A stretch of DNA of 20,496 bases from NCBI GenBank assembly GCA_023457035.1, contig JAEWNN010000191.1:1-20496 (forward strand), in the 5' to 3' direction. This DNA is from Verrucomicrobiota bacterium (lineage in GTDB: Bacteria; Verrucomicrobiota; Verrucomicrobiia; Opitutales; Opitutaceae). The notes under the pieces are model-generated. The model saw nothing but the letters and a program-made list of their open reading frames with translations, made no database searches and was not told the DNA's origin. A program made the translations under genes and the position numbers. Positions 1 to 7,138 of this stretch are shown here, piece after piece (position 1 is the stretch's first letter; every line of letters begins with the position of its first letter).

Positions 1-1
1 G

Positions 2-52
2 GTGCGCAACGGCATGCTGCGGCGGCTGCGTTCGTTCTTCGCGCTGGGCTGA
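2..52 (+). CDS. C-terminal end of an upstream gene (partial)
   Basis: An open frame enters from the left edge and encodes the basic tail VRNGMLRRLRSFFALG before a TGA at 50-52. Only 16 residues are visible, so no family can be named. It is called because the frame is open to the edge and the next 229 bases contain no other candidate for the plus strand. It may equally be a chance open stretch. Confidence 0.35.
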   Translation: MRNGMLRRLRSFFALG

Positions 53-231
53 TCCCGGACGCCACGTGGCCCGGTGCTTCAGTCCGGGCCGGCGGGCTTG
101 GGCCGACAGCGTGCACGCGGCGGAGCCGGAGGCTGCGAATCACGGGGTCGAGGCGGGCGAAGTCGCTCGGCGGGGGCTGAAGCACCCCGCCACGGGCGGA
201 CCGACGGTGGCGGCGGTGTCGCACGGGCACG

Positions 232-260
232 AAAAAGCCGCACCGGAATCCGGTGCGGCT
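232..260 (-). terminator. Rho-independent terminator of the PhoD-like gene
   Basis: An 11-bp perfect stem (236-246 with 250-260, arm AGCCGCACCGG) closes a 3-nt loop. On the minus strand it is followed by five T residues (232-236 on plus are A). It lies just past the stop of the minus-strand gene ending at 282, the classical intrinsic terminator arrangement. The rest of 53-281 shows no gene. Confidence 0.85.
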
Positions 261-281
261 GGGAGAGGGGATCGGTGGCGG

Positions 282-1697
282 TTACTTGCGCGTCACGATC
301 GGCGCAGTCTTGGTGACCGTGTGCATCACGGCGCCGGTCTCGGCGTTGATGAGCGAGACGGTGAGCTTGGCGGCGACACCTTCGACGGCAGGCGTGTCAC
401 GGGTGCCGGCGACGGCGGTCACACCGGGGACGACCTCGATGAGGGCGAAACCGGCCGCGGGCTGGGTCTGGCTGTAGGCGAGTTTCACACCGGTGGGGGC
501 CGCGGCGACGGCGGCCGGGGTGCTGAGCGAACCCACGGAGATCTCCTCGAGGCCCTCGGTGGAGACCGAGTGGTACTGGGCGCTGCCGCCGACGATGGCC
601 AACAGGCCCTTTTCGTTGAGCTGGTTGGCGCGCACGTGATCGAGGAACGCCTGGCGCTCGCGGCGGAACGCGGTGACGTGCGAATCCGGGGCGCTGTCGG
701 GGCCGACGATGGCCGAGGGCTGGATCACAAGGCGGAAGGGCGAGGGGGAACTGACGATGTTGCGCTCGAGCCACTCGGCCTGGGAGGGTCCCCAGAGGGA
801 CTTGTCCTTGCCGTCGGCGGCGGTGTTCGGGCTGCGGTAGTCGCGCACTTCGAGCATCCAGAGGGCGAGGTCGCGGGTGGCCTGGACGGAGCGGAAGGTG
901 AGGCTGGCCGGATCGCGCGGGTCGGTGACCGGGACCTGCTCGCGGAAGATGTCGGAGCCGAGTTCGGCGGAGGGCTCCTTGCCGGCGGTGTAGTCGGCGC
1001 CGGCGAAGCGGAAGTCGCGGTCGTTCTTGAGCCAGTAGGAGCCGACGGTGCCGAGCAGGCCGGCGACCTTGGGCTGGGCGAGCAGGGCGTGCCACTTGGC
1101 GCGCATGGCCTCGGGGCTGGTGGCGGGGGAGGAGGCCGGAGCATCGTAGGCGACGCTGTTGCCGGCGAAGACGACGTAGTCGGGCTTGGCGGCGATGAGC
1201 TGGTCGATCGCGGCGGAGAACTTCGGCGCAGCGATGTCGAGGCCCTGGACGACCGCGATGCGGACTGCGCGGGAGGCGAGCGAGCCCGACATGGTGCGGA
1301 AGGTGTGGACCGCGCTGGTCTTCAGGAACTGCTCGGCCGGGTTGGGGCCGAACTTGTAGCGCCAGTGGTACTCGCGGCCGCCGCGCAGCGACTCCATGGA
1401 GTTGCGACCGAACATGTACTTGATGACGTAGTCGCTCTCGGGGCTGATCTTGATCCACTCGGTGACGACGGGGTGGGAGAATTCGGGGTTGTCGGCCGCC
1501 TCGAAGCGCGCCCAGCCCTCGATGGAGTCGGGGATGCCGGCGGCGCGGCGCATCTCGGGTGTGATACGGGCCTGCAGCAGGGCGGAGGAGGTGCCGATCT
1601 CGCCGGCGACATTGGCGGCGATCTCTTGGGCGACGGTGGAGGTACTGAAAGCGCCGCAGGTCGCGGCGAGGGCAAGAAGGAGGGAGCGAACTTTCAT
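282..1697 (-). CDS. PhoD-like secreted protein with degenerate active site
   Basis: Predicted 471-residue exported protein. The start at 1697 puts a signal peptide (MKVRSLLLALAATCGAFS, cleavage near residue 23) at the N terminus; an upstream in-frame ATG at 1757 would bury it. Residues about 25-135 resemble the beta-sandwich domain that precedes PhoD-type alkaline phosphatases (AGEIGTSSALLQARIT). Residues 145-425 follow the PhoD metallophosphatase layout: PDYVVFAGN near 172-180, KNDRD 224-228, LEVRDYRSPN 282-291, LWGPSQAEWLERN 301-313 and IVGGSAQYHS 368-377. The metal-binding Asp and His that the family carries at the first, second and last of these stations appear to be replaced, so phosphatase activity is doubtful. 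The C-terminal tail (425-471) is small-residue rich. An intrinsic terminator follows. Family membership is a pattern match by eye; a structural or carbohydrate-related role is possible. Confidence 0.7.
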   Translation of the reverse strand: MKVRSLLLALAATCGAFSTSTVAQEIAANVAGEIGTSSALLQARITPEMRRAAGIPDSIEGWARFEAADNPEFSHPVVTEWIKISPESDYVIKYMFGRNSMESLRGGREYHWRYKFGPNPAEQFLKTSAVHTFRTMSGSLASRAVRIAVVQGLDIAAPKFSAAIDQLIAAKPDYVVFAGNSVAYDAPASSPATSPEAMRAKWHALLAQPKVAGLLGTVGSYWLKNDRDFRFAGADYTAGKEPSAELGSDIFREQVPVTDPRDPASLTFRSVQATRDLALWMLEVRDYRSPNTAADGKDKSLWGPSQAEWLERNIVSSPSPFRLVIQPSAIVGPDSAPDSHVTAFRRERQAFLDHVRANQLNEKGLLAIVGGSAQYHSVSTEGLEEISVGSLSTPAAVAAAPTGVKLAYSQTQPAAGFALIEVVPGVTAVAGTRDTPAVEGVAAKLTVSLINAETGAVMHTVTKTAPIVTRK

Positions 1698-1775
1698 GCT
1701 GGAATAAAGGGCCGAGAGGTTGGGGATTCGGCAGCCGGAGAGGCGGGAGCATTCCAATCGTTCCGGGCGTCGTCG

Positions 1776-1802
1776 AGAGCGAATCTTGGCGAATTTCGCT
1801 CT
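1776..1802. repeat. Inverted repeat between divergent genes
   Basis: AGAGCGAA (1776-1783) is perfectly complementary to TTCGCTCT (1795-1802) across an 11-nt loop. It sits midway between the divergent PhoD-like gene and the small membrane protein/YceI pair, where an operator or transcript hairpin could act. No regulator can be assigned, and an 8-bp inverted repeat can occur by chance. Confidence 0.3.
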
Positions 1803-1919
1803 TTCAGTCAGTGGGCCCGGGGGCGGGCGGGCGAGGGATTCTTGGCGGGTCTCTTGACATCAAGGTAATGGCTCGTTCTGTGCCGCCGTCTCCCGCCACA
1901 CCACCCATCGCCTCATCCC

Positions 1920-2189
1920 ATGCGCTGCGCCCTCCGCCTTTTCGCCCTGCTCCTCATCCTCGGCACCGCCGGTTGGTGGGTCTCGGCCGGGGCGCGCGTG
2001 GGCTGGTGGCAGACCCGGGTCGGGGTCGAGCGCACCGATGAGTTCACCGGCCTGAGCGTCATCGAATGGCAGGACCGCTTCGTGCCGGGGGTGGAGACAC
2101 CGGTGATCGGCCTGCTGGCCGGCGGGGCGTTGTTTGGCGCCACCTTCCTTCTCCGCAGAAAACTACCCAACCAACCGTCCTCATCATGA
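1920..2189 (+). CDS. Small two-helix membrane protein, coupled to yceI
   Basis: An 89-residue hypothetical protein. Residues about 4-22 (LRLFALLLILGTAGWWVSA) form an N-terminal hydrophobic helix and residues about 60-78 (TPVIGLLAGGALFGATFLL) a second one, ending in a basic RRK cap. The 35-residue loop between them is Trp-rich (GWWQTR, EWQDRF). No family is recognised. Its stop overlaps the start of the YceI-like gene in an ATGA junction (2186-2189), so the two are very likely co-translated and may act together at the inner membrane or periplasm. No Shine-Dalgarno motif is evident; the start follows the C-rich leader usual in this window. Confidence 0.7.
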   Translation: MRCALRLFALLLILGTAGWWVSAGARVGWWQTRVGVERTDEFTGLSVIEWQDRFVPGVETPVIGLLAGGALFGATFLLRRKLPNQPSSS

Positions 2190-2809
2190 ATCGTTTCCAT
2201 CGTTTCACCGCACTCGCTTCCGTCCTGGCCCTCGCCGGCAGCCTCTCGGCTGGTCCGCAGAGCTTCGACTTCAAGGACCCGAAAGGGGTGAACAACGTCC
2301 AGTTCCACCTCGACGCCCCGCTCGAGTCGATCTCCGGCCAGGGCACGGGAATCTCCGGCACGGTCGCCTTCGATGCCGCGAGGCCGGCGGCGACGACCGG
2401 CCGGATCGTACTGGCGACGGCGTCGCTCACCGTGGGCAACCCGACGATGCTCGAGCATCTGCAGGGCGCCAACTGGCTCGATGCCGCGAAACATCCCGAG
2501 ATCCTGTTCGAGCTGAAACGGCTCGATCAGGTGGTCGCGAACAACGGCGTCGTGAAGGGCGAGGCCACCGGGGTGCTCACCCTCAAGGGCGTGAGCAAGG
2601 AGGTCACCGTGCCCGTCACGATCTCGCACCTCCCCGGCAAGCTCGGCGCGCGCCTCAACCAGCCGGATCTCAAGGGCGACCTGCTCGTGGTGCGCGCGCA
2701 GTTCGCGATCAACCGCTCCGACTTCGGCATCCAGCCCGGCCAATACGCCGACAAGGTTTCGGAGCGCATCGACCTCACGCTCTCGCTCGCCGGCGGCGCC
2801 GCGCAATGA
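2186..2809 (+). CDS. YceI family periplasmic lipid-binding-like protein
   Basis: A 207-residue exported protein. The ATG at 2186 gives a clean signal peptide (MNRFHRFTALASVLALAGSLSAG) and lies in a four-base overlap with the preceding gene; the longer upstream frame from 2066 would not. The mature part matches the YceI lipocalin-like beta-barrel: VNNVQFHLDAPLESISG (the V.F...H/L..V.G strand pair), then GTVAFDAARP, HLQGANWLDAAKHPEILFE (the family's 'FDV.KYP.I.F' station), VTGVLTLKGVSKEVTVPV and the terminal FGIQPGQYADKVSERIDLTLSL. Family members bind isoprenoid-type lipids in the periplasm or act in stress tolerance; the ligand here is unknown. The coupled small membrane protein suggests a shared membrane-linked role. 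Confidence 0.9.
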   Translation: MNRFHRFTALASVLALAGSLSAGPQSFDFKDPKGVNNVQFHLDAPLESISGQGTGISGTVAFDAARPAATTGRIVLATASLTVGNPTMLEHLQGANWLDAAKHPEILFELKRLDQVVANNGVVKGEATGVLTLKGVSKEVTVPVTISHLPGKLGARLNQPDLKGDLLVVRAQFAINRSDFGIQPGQYADKVSERIDLTLSLAGGAAQ

Positions 2810-2821
2810 CGCGGTGACGGG

Positions 2822-2848
2822 CGCGGCGCGGGCCCGGCCCGCGCCGCG
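2822..2848. terminator. GC-rich hairpin between convergent genes
   Basis: A perfect 12-bp stem, CGCGGCGCGGGC (2822-2833) with its complement at 2837-2848, closes a CCG loop. It lies in the 49-bp gap between the YceI-like gene (plus) and the prepilin peptidase (minus), where it could stop transcription from both sides. There is no T tract on either strand, so intrinsic termination is not certain. Confidence 0.5.
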
Positions 2849-2858
2849 ACTGCGCCGT

Positions 2859-3881
2859 TCACCCGCCGAACTGTCGCAGGCCCTCGGCGATCTCGGCGAA
2901 GTAGCGATTCACGTACGGGTGTAGCCAGAGCAGGTAGAGCAGGCCGGCGGCGGAGAGCATCGGGCCGAAGGGCACGGGCATGCCCATGAGCCCGGGCGAC
3001 TCCTCGCCGCCGGGCTCCTCGCCTTCGAGGGCCTCCTTGGCCGTCCCGGCGGTCGCCGCGGGCGGGGTTGGGGCGGACGCGCTGGTGGCGGACTTCGTTC
3101 CGGCCGTCTCTGTTTCCGGAGTCCGGCGACGGAAGATCACCCAAAGCAGGGTGGCGAACACGCCGAGGATGGCGCCGCCGAAGACCGAGAAGACTGCGCC
3201 CTGCCAGCCGACGAACGCGCCGATGCAGCCGAGGAGTTTCACGTCGCCGAAGCCCATGGCCTCCTTGCGCAGGACTTTCTCGGCCAGCAGGCCGATCCAG
3301 AGCACGAGCGCGGAGCCGACGAAACAGCCGAGGATCGCATCCGTGCCGGACTGGATACTCGCGACCATGTGACCGAGCACCGGATCGAGGTGGGCGGGGA
3401 TGGCGTGGCCATGCAGCGAGGGAACCACGAGCGCGAGCAGCACGCCGATCACTGCGCCGCCGATGGAGAACCGGTCGGGGATGATCATGTGGTCGATGTC
3501 GATGAACGAGGCGGTGACGAGCAGCGCGGCGAAGAGCATCGCGCAGAGCGCCTTGCCCGGGCCGAACTCGAGCGCACAGACGAGGAAGAGCAGGGCGGTG
3601 AGCAGCTCGATGGCCGGGTAGCGCACGCTGAACGGCCGGCCGCAACAGCGGGCGCGGCCGCGCAGGATCACCCAGCTGAGGATCGGGATGTTGTCGAACC
3701 AGCGGATGGGCCGGCCGCAGGCGCAGTGCGAGCCCGGGCGTACGACGGATCTCCCGGCGGGTATTCGATAGATGCAGACGTTGAGGAAACTGCCGATGCA
3801 GGCGCCGAAGACGCAGGCGACCGCGGGGAAGAACCAGGGGGCGACGGCGTGGATTTGGCGCAGTTCGTCGAGGGTGATCAT
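2859..3881 (-). CDS. Prepilin peptidase / N-methyltransferase (type IV leader peptidase)
   Basis: A 340-residue polytopic membrane enzyme that cleaves and N-methylates type IV pilin-like precursors (aspartic family A24). The N-terminal methyltransferase region carries GSFLNVCIYRIP (30-41) and DNIPILSWVILRGRARCC (63-80). The catalytic aspartates are D128 in FIDIDHMIIPD and D213 in GFGDVKLLG. The zinc-binding cysteines are C53-x-C55 and C79-C80, more tightly spaced than the usual two CxxC pairs. A low-complexity Pro/Ala/Thr/Glu insert (about 251-300) separates two membrane segments before VPFGPMLSAAGLLYLL. The start at 3881 is favoured because its ATG overlaps the aroE stop as ATGA and the conserved N terminus follows immediately. 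No pilin or secretion genes are in the window. Confidence 0.92.
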   Translation of the reverse strand: MITLDELRQIHAVAPWFFPAVACVFGACIGSFLNVCIYRIPAGRSVVRPGSHCACGRPIRWFDNIPILSWVILRGRARCCGRPFSVRYPAIELLTALLFLVCALEFGPGKALCAMLFAALLVTASFIDIDHMIIPDRFSIGGAVIGVLLALVVPSLHGHAIPAHLDPVLGHMVASIQSGTDAILGCFVGSALVLWIGLLAEKVLRKEAMGFGDVKLLGCIGAFVGWQGAVFSVFGGAILGVFATLLWVIFRRRTPETETAGTKSATSASAPTPPAATAGTAKEALEGEEPGGEESPGLMGMPVPFGPMLSAAGLLYLLWLHPYVNRYFAEIAEGLRQFGG

Positions 3882-4810
3882 GGGTGGAGATTCAGGGCGG
3901 CGAGGGCGGCCAGTTGCATGAGGTCGGCGGGTGCGGCGACGCCGCTCCAGAGGGTGAGGGCGCGCGCGCCCTGGTGGACGAGCATCGCCAGGCCGTTGGC
4001 GTTCGGCACTCCGAGGCGCTCGGCGGCGAGCAGCAGGGGCGTGCGCGGCGGATTGTAGACCATGTCGAACACGCAGCTCGGGCGCGGCCAGGCGGCGAGT
4101 TCGATTGGGGCGGGATCGTCGGCGCGCAGACCGGCCGCGGTGGCGTTGATGAGGACCGCGCCGGCCGGCAGGTCGGGCGGGGGCTCGGCCAGGGTAAAAT
4201 CGCGCAACGCCACGCCGGCGGCGAGCGGCCGGATCTGGTGCAGGAGCGCGTCGAGCGAGCCGCGGCTGCGGTTGCCGATCCAGAGCGAGCGGCACTCCTG
4301 GCGGAGGCATTCGACGGCCGCGCTGCGCGCCGCGCCGCCCGCGCCGAGCAGAATCACGTCGGCGCCGGCGAGCGAGGTGTCGAGCTCCTGCGCGAGGCCG
4401 GCGGCCAGGCCGTAGCCGTCGGTATTGAAACCTTCATACCCGGCGGGAGTGCGGCGCAGGGTGTTGACGGCCCCGATGTCGCGTGCGGCCGGATCCACCG
4501 CGGCGATCAGATCGAGCGCGAGGATCTTGTGCGGCACGGTGAGGTTGAGGCCGGCGAACCCGCGGGCGTGGAAGAGCGGCAGCGCCTCGGCGAGGCGCTC
4601 GGGCGGCACGTCGAACTTCCAGTAATGCCAGGAGGCGAACCGGGCGTCGTTGGCCGCCATGGCGCGCAGCGCCGCGTTGTGCATGTGCGGCGAGAGGGAG
4701 TGCTTGATCGGATGGCCCAGGACGGCGAGGTGCGTGCCGGGTTCGGACCAGTGGGCGAGATCGTCGAGGGTGAGCGTGTCTTCGGGGCGCATGCCGGAGA
4801 GCGCCACCAT
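3878..4810 (-). CDS. aroE: Shikimate dehydrogenase
   Basis: A 310-residue cytoplasmic NADP-dependent enzyme that reduces 3-dehydroshikimate to shikimate in aromatic amino acid synthesis. Visible hallmarks in order: HPIKHSLSPHMHNAAL (shikimate-binding serines), NLTVPHK with the catalytic lysine, GFNTDGYGL with the catalytic aspartate, LLGAGGAARSA (glycine-rich NADP loop), GNRS (the NADP-specifying motif, usually NRT), FDMVYNP and the closing GLAMLVHQGARALTLWSG. Starts at 4810 (MVALSGMRPED) or 4792 (MRPED) are both possible; neither has a clear ribosome binding site, and 4810 is given. The frame remains open for more than 2 kb upstream by chance, antisense to the glycosidase. The gene overlaps the prepilin peptidase start by four bases, implying one transcript for two functionally unrelated proteins. 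Confidence 0.93.
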   Translation of the reverse strand: MVALSGMRPEDTLTLDDLAHWSEPGTHLAVLGHPIKHSLSPHMHNAALRAMAANDARFASWHYWKFDVPPERLAEALPLFHARGFAGLNLTVPHKILALDLIAAVDPAARDIGAVNTLRRTPAGYEGFNTDGYGLAAGLAQELDTSLAGADVILLGAGGAARSAAVECLRQECRSLWIGNRSRGSLDALLHQIRPLAAGVALRDFTLAEPPPDLPAGAVLINATAAGLRADDPAPIELAAWPRPSCVFDMVYNPPRTPLLLAAERLGVPNANGLAMLVHQGARALTLWSGVAAPADLMQLAALAALNLHP

Positions 4811-5014
4811 GCGCCGAAACGGCGGCGGAACGAGCGCGAAGTTGGGGCCGCCCGTGGCGGAGGACTGTGGGGCCGCGACGGGGGCGCGGCCCCCACGGCG
4901 ACTTCTGCTGCGGCCTGCAATAGTGTGCACAACCGCTGGATTCTCCCCGAGGGCCGCATCGCCATCCTCTCGGGCGGACTTGCCCCGCAGCCACTCTCGT
5001 TTCCCCGTCTCCCC

Positions 5015-6907
5015 ATGATCCGCCATCTCCTTGTTCTCGCTCTCACGGGCTTCGCCGCTCTCGCCGCCTTCGCCCACCGACTCGACCGTGGCGAAGTCCA
5101 CGTCTGGGAATGCCAGGAGATCACGCTCCAGGCTGCCCGCGACTACGCCAACCCCTACGCCGAGGTCGTCTGCTGGATCGACCTCGAGGGACCGGGCTTC
5201 GCGAAACGCGTGTACGGCTTCTGGGACGGCGAGCGCACTTTCCGGGTACGCTTCGTCGCCACCGTGCCCGGCGAATGGCGCTGGATAGCGGGCTCGAACC
5301 GGCCCGACGACGCCGGCCTCAACGGCGGCACCGGCGCGGTGCGCGCGGTGGCCTGGACCGACGCCGAGAAACAGGAGAATCCCAACCGCCGCGGGTTCCT
5401 CCGCTCCGGCCCCGAGGGCCACACGCTCCAGTACGCCGACGGCACGCCGTTCCTCCTGCTCGGCGACACCTGGCTGGCCGCCTCGACCTGGCGCCTGCCC
5501 TTCCGCGGCGTCCGCGCCGCCGCCGACTACACGCCCGGTCCCGGTATCAGCTTCGAGGAGGCGGTCGCGTGGCGGAAGCGCCAGGGCTTCAACTCCGTGA
5601 GCCTCATCGCGGCGTTCCCCAACTGGGCCGCCGACCACCGCGGCGCCACCTTCAAGGACGCCGCCGGCGTCTATCTGCGCAACGCCTGGGAGAAGTTCGG
5701 CCACTGGGCGCCCGGCGCCGCCATCACCACCGACGACGGCGCGACCACCACCGCCAAGGACATGCACGACGAGCAGGGGCAGCGGCCCTTCGCCCTCCTC
5801 GCCGACCGCGACGGGCTCGCCGACTTCGACCGCCTCACCCCCGCCTACTTCCGCAGCCTCGACCGCAAGCTGCGCCACCTCGCCGACGAGGGCTTCGCGC
5901 CCTTCCTCGAGCCCGTGCGCCGCGACCACGGCCCGTCCTGGAAGGCCTACTTCGACTTCGGCGTCTCCTATGCGCGCTTCGTCCAGTACCTGATCGCCCG
6001 CTACGGAGCCTACAACGCGATCATCAGCGGCATCCACCTCGACTGGATCCCGGCGGACTACTCGCTCACGGAGCACGAGTGGAACGATGCGCTCAAGCTC
6101 CACCTCCGCACCTACGGCCCGCCGCCCTTCGGGCAGCCCGTCACCGCGCTGATCGACAGTTCCACGTACCAACGCTTCGGGCACGGCGACGCCTGCCCGT
6201 GGCTCACGATGCACACGGTGGGCAACAACCCCCGCAACCACGCCATCTACGCCTCCCTGGAGGAGCTCTTCCATCTCGCGCCCGCCTATCCCGCCGCAAA
6301 CCTCGAGCCCTACTACACCGGCTGGAACCACTCCATCAACCGCCCCGGCGGCGAGACGCCGCCCGCCGGCTCCGCGCGCGACTGCTACTTCGCCCGGGCG
6401 CAGATGTACGGCTCGGTGCTCTCCGGCGGCCTGGCCGGGCACGTGCACGGCACTGCCGCCTACGATGTCACCAGCACCGGTGAGCCCGAGGGCTGGCGTC
6501 CGTATATCTGGGAGGCGTTGCGCTACGAGTCGGGCGCGCAGATGCGGCACCTGCGCGACTTCGTGCTCTGTGAGGGCGCGCGTTACCGCGAGCTCGCCCC
6601 GATGCCGACCGCGCTGAACCCGCGCGCCGCCTCCGGCGCGCTGGCCGACGGGCTCGACGGCTGGTCGTTCCTCCTGCGCAACCCCGCCGCCGACTTCGCG
6701 CTCGCCTACTTCGAGACCAAGGCGGTGCCGGCGCGGATCGCCGGCTTCGCGCCCGCCGCGAAGTACTCGTGGACCTGGTTCAACCCGCGCACCGGCGAGT
6801 GGCTGGTTCCGGAGACGCTGGTGGCCGACGCTGCCGGCATGCTCGCCTCCCCCGCCTTCCCGGACGCCGAGGACTGGGCGGCGAAGATCCTCCGCGCCGC
6901 GCCTTGA
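5015..6907 (+). CDS. Secreted DUF5060/DUF4038 glycoside hydrolase-like protein
   Basis: A 630-residue exported protein. The ATG at 5015 gives a signal peptide (MIRHLLVLALTGFAALAAFA). Residues 28-115 look like DUF5060, the N-terminal beta-sandwich (VHVWECQEITLQA, DGERTFRVRFVATVPGEWRW). Residues about 125-490 resemble the DUF4038/apiosidase-like TIM barrel (GFLRSGPEGHTLQYADGTPF, LLLGDTWLAA, WRKRQGFNSVSLIAAFPNW). The tail (about 540-630; YSWTWFNPRTGEWL) matches the short beta-sandwich often labelled a putative collagen-binding domain in this family. Relatives act on plant cell-wall glycans; the substrate cannot be read here. The gene diverges from aroE across about 200 bp and is followed by a hairpin spanning its stop codon. 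A presumed GH115 gene at the far right also suggests plant polysaccharide use. Confidence 0.87.
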   Translation: MIRHLLVLALTGFAALAAFAHRLDRGEVHVWECQEITLQAARDYANPYAEVVCWIDLEGPGFAKRVYGFWDGERTFRVRFVATVPGEWRWIAGSNRPDDAGLNGGTGAVRAVAWTDAEKQENPNRRGFLRSGPEGHTLQYADGTPFLLLGDTWLAASTWRLPFRGVRAAADYTPGPGISFEEAVAWRKRQGFNSVSLIAAFPNWAADHRGATFKDAAGVYLRNAWEKFGHWAPGAAITTDDGATTTAKDMHDEQGQRPFALLADRDGLADFDRLTPAYFRSLDRKLRHLADEGFAPFLEPVRRDHGPSWKAYFDFGVSYARFVQYLIARYGAYNAIISGIHLDWIPADYSLTEHEWNDALKLHLRTYGPPPFGQPVTALIDSSTYQRFGHGDACPWLTMHTVGNNPRNHAIYASLEELFHLAPAYPAANLEPYYTGWNHSINRPGGETPPAGSARDCYFARAQMYGSVLSGGLAGHVHGTAAYDVTSTGEPEGWRPYIWEALRYESGAQMRHLRDFVLCEGARYRELAPMPTALNPRAASGALADGLDGWSFLLRNPAADFALAYFETKAVPARIAGFAPAAKYSWTWFNPRTGEWLVPETLVADAAGMLASPAFPDAEDWAAKILRAAP

Positions 6908-6915
6908 GCGCGGCG
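6895..6915. terminator. Hairpin over the glycosidase stop codon
   Basis: CGCCGCGC (6895-6902) pairs perfectly with GCGCGGCG (6908-6915), placing the TGA stop in a 5-nt loop. It lies between convergent genes and could end transcription or protect the 3' end. There is no T tract. Confidence 0.35.
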
Positions 6916-6921
6916 GCGGCC

Positions 6922-7080
6922 TCAGCCTTGGCGCCAGAGGCCGGCCAACACGGCCGCCGCCAGCGGGCCCAGCCAGAGCAGCCACGCCAGCAGCGCGGTG
7001 CGCAGCCACAGGCGGGCGGCGAACTCCAGGGCGTTCTCGGACGCGGGGTCGTCGGGGCGGGAGGGGGCGGTGAGGATCAT
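6922..7080 (-). CDS. 52-residue membrane protein (hypothetical)
   Basis: A short ORF below common length cut-offs. It starts at the ATG at 7080 and ends at the TGA at 6922-6924. The protein begins MILTAPSRPDDPASENALEF, a charged amphipathic head, followed by LWLRTALLAWLLWLGPLAAA and VLAGLWRQG, one strongly hydrophobic helix with a basic end. It occupies almost the whole gap between the glycosidase and the WYL regulator and points away from the latter, so the 7081-7138 gap could hold divergent promoters. No family is recognised. Single-helix peptides in GC-rich DNA can arise by chance, so conservation would decide. Confidence 0.5.
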   Translation of the reverse strand: MILTAPSRPDDPASENALEFAARLWLRTALLAWLLWLGPLAAAVLAGLWRQG

Positions 7081-7138
7081 GCGGCCACCCTAGCCGAGAG
7101 GGTTGGACATCCACGGTCCGGCCCGGCCACACTCCGGC

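Noticed and set aside
66..1868. 600-codon plus-strand open frame over the PhoD-like gene
   Set aside because: It is antisense to a gene with a signal peptide and recognisable motifs; its translation is Gly/Ala/Asp-rich low complexity typical of GC-rich shadow frames.
1854..1882. Sigma-70 promoter for the small membrane protein gene
   Set aside because: TTGACA (1854-1859) is a perfect -35 hexamer, but the best element at 16-18 bases (TTCTGT) matches the -10 consensus poorly.
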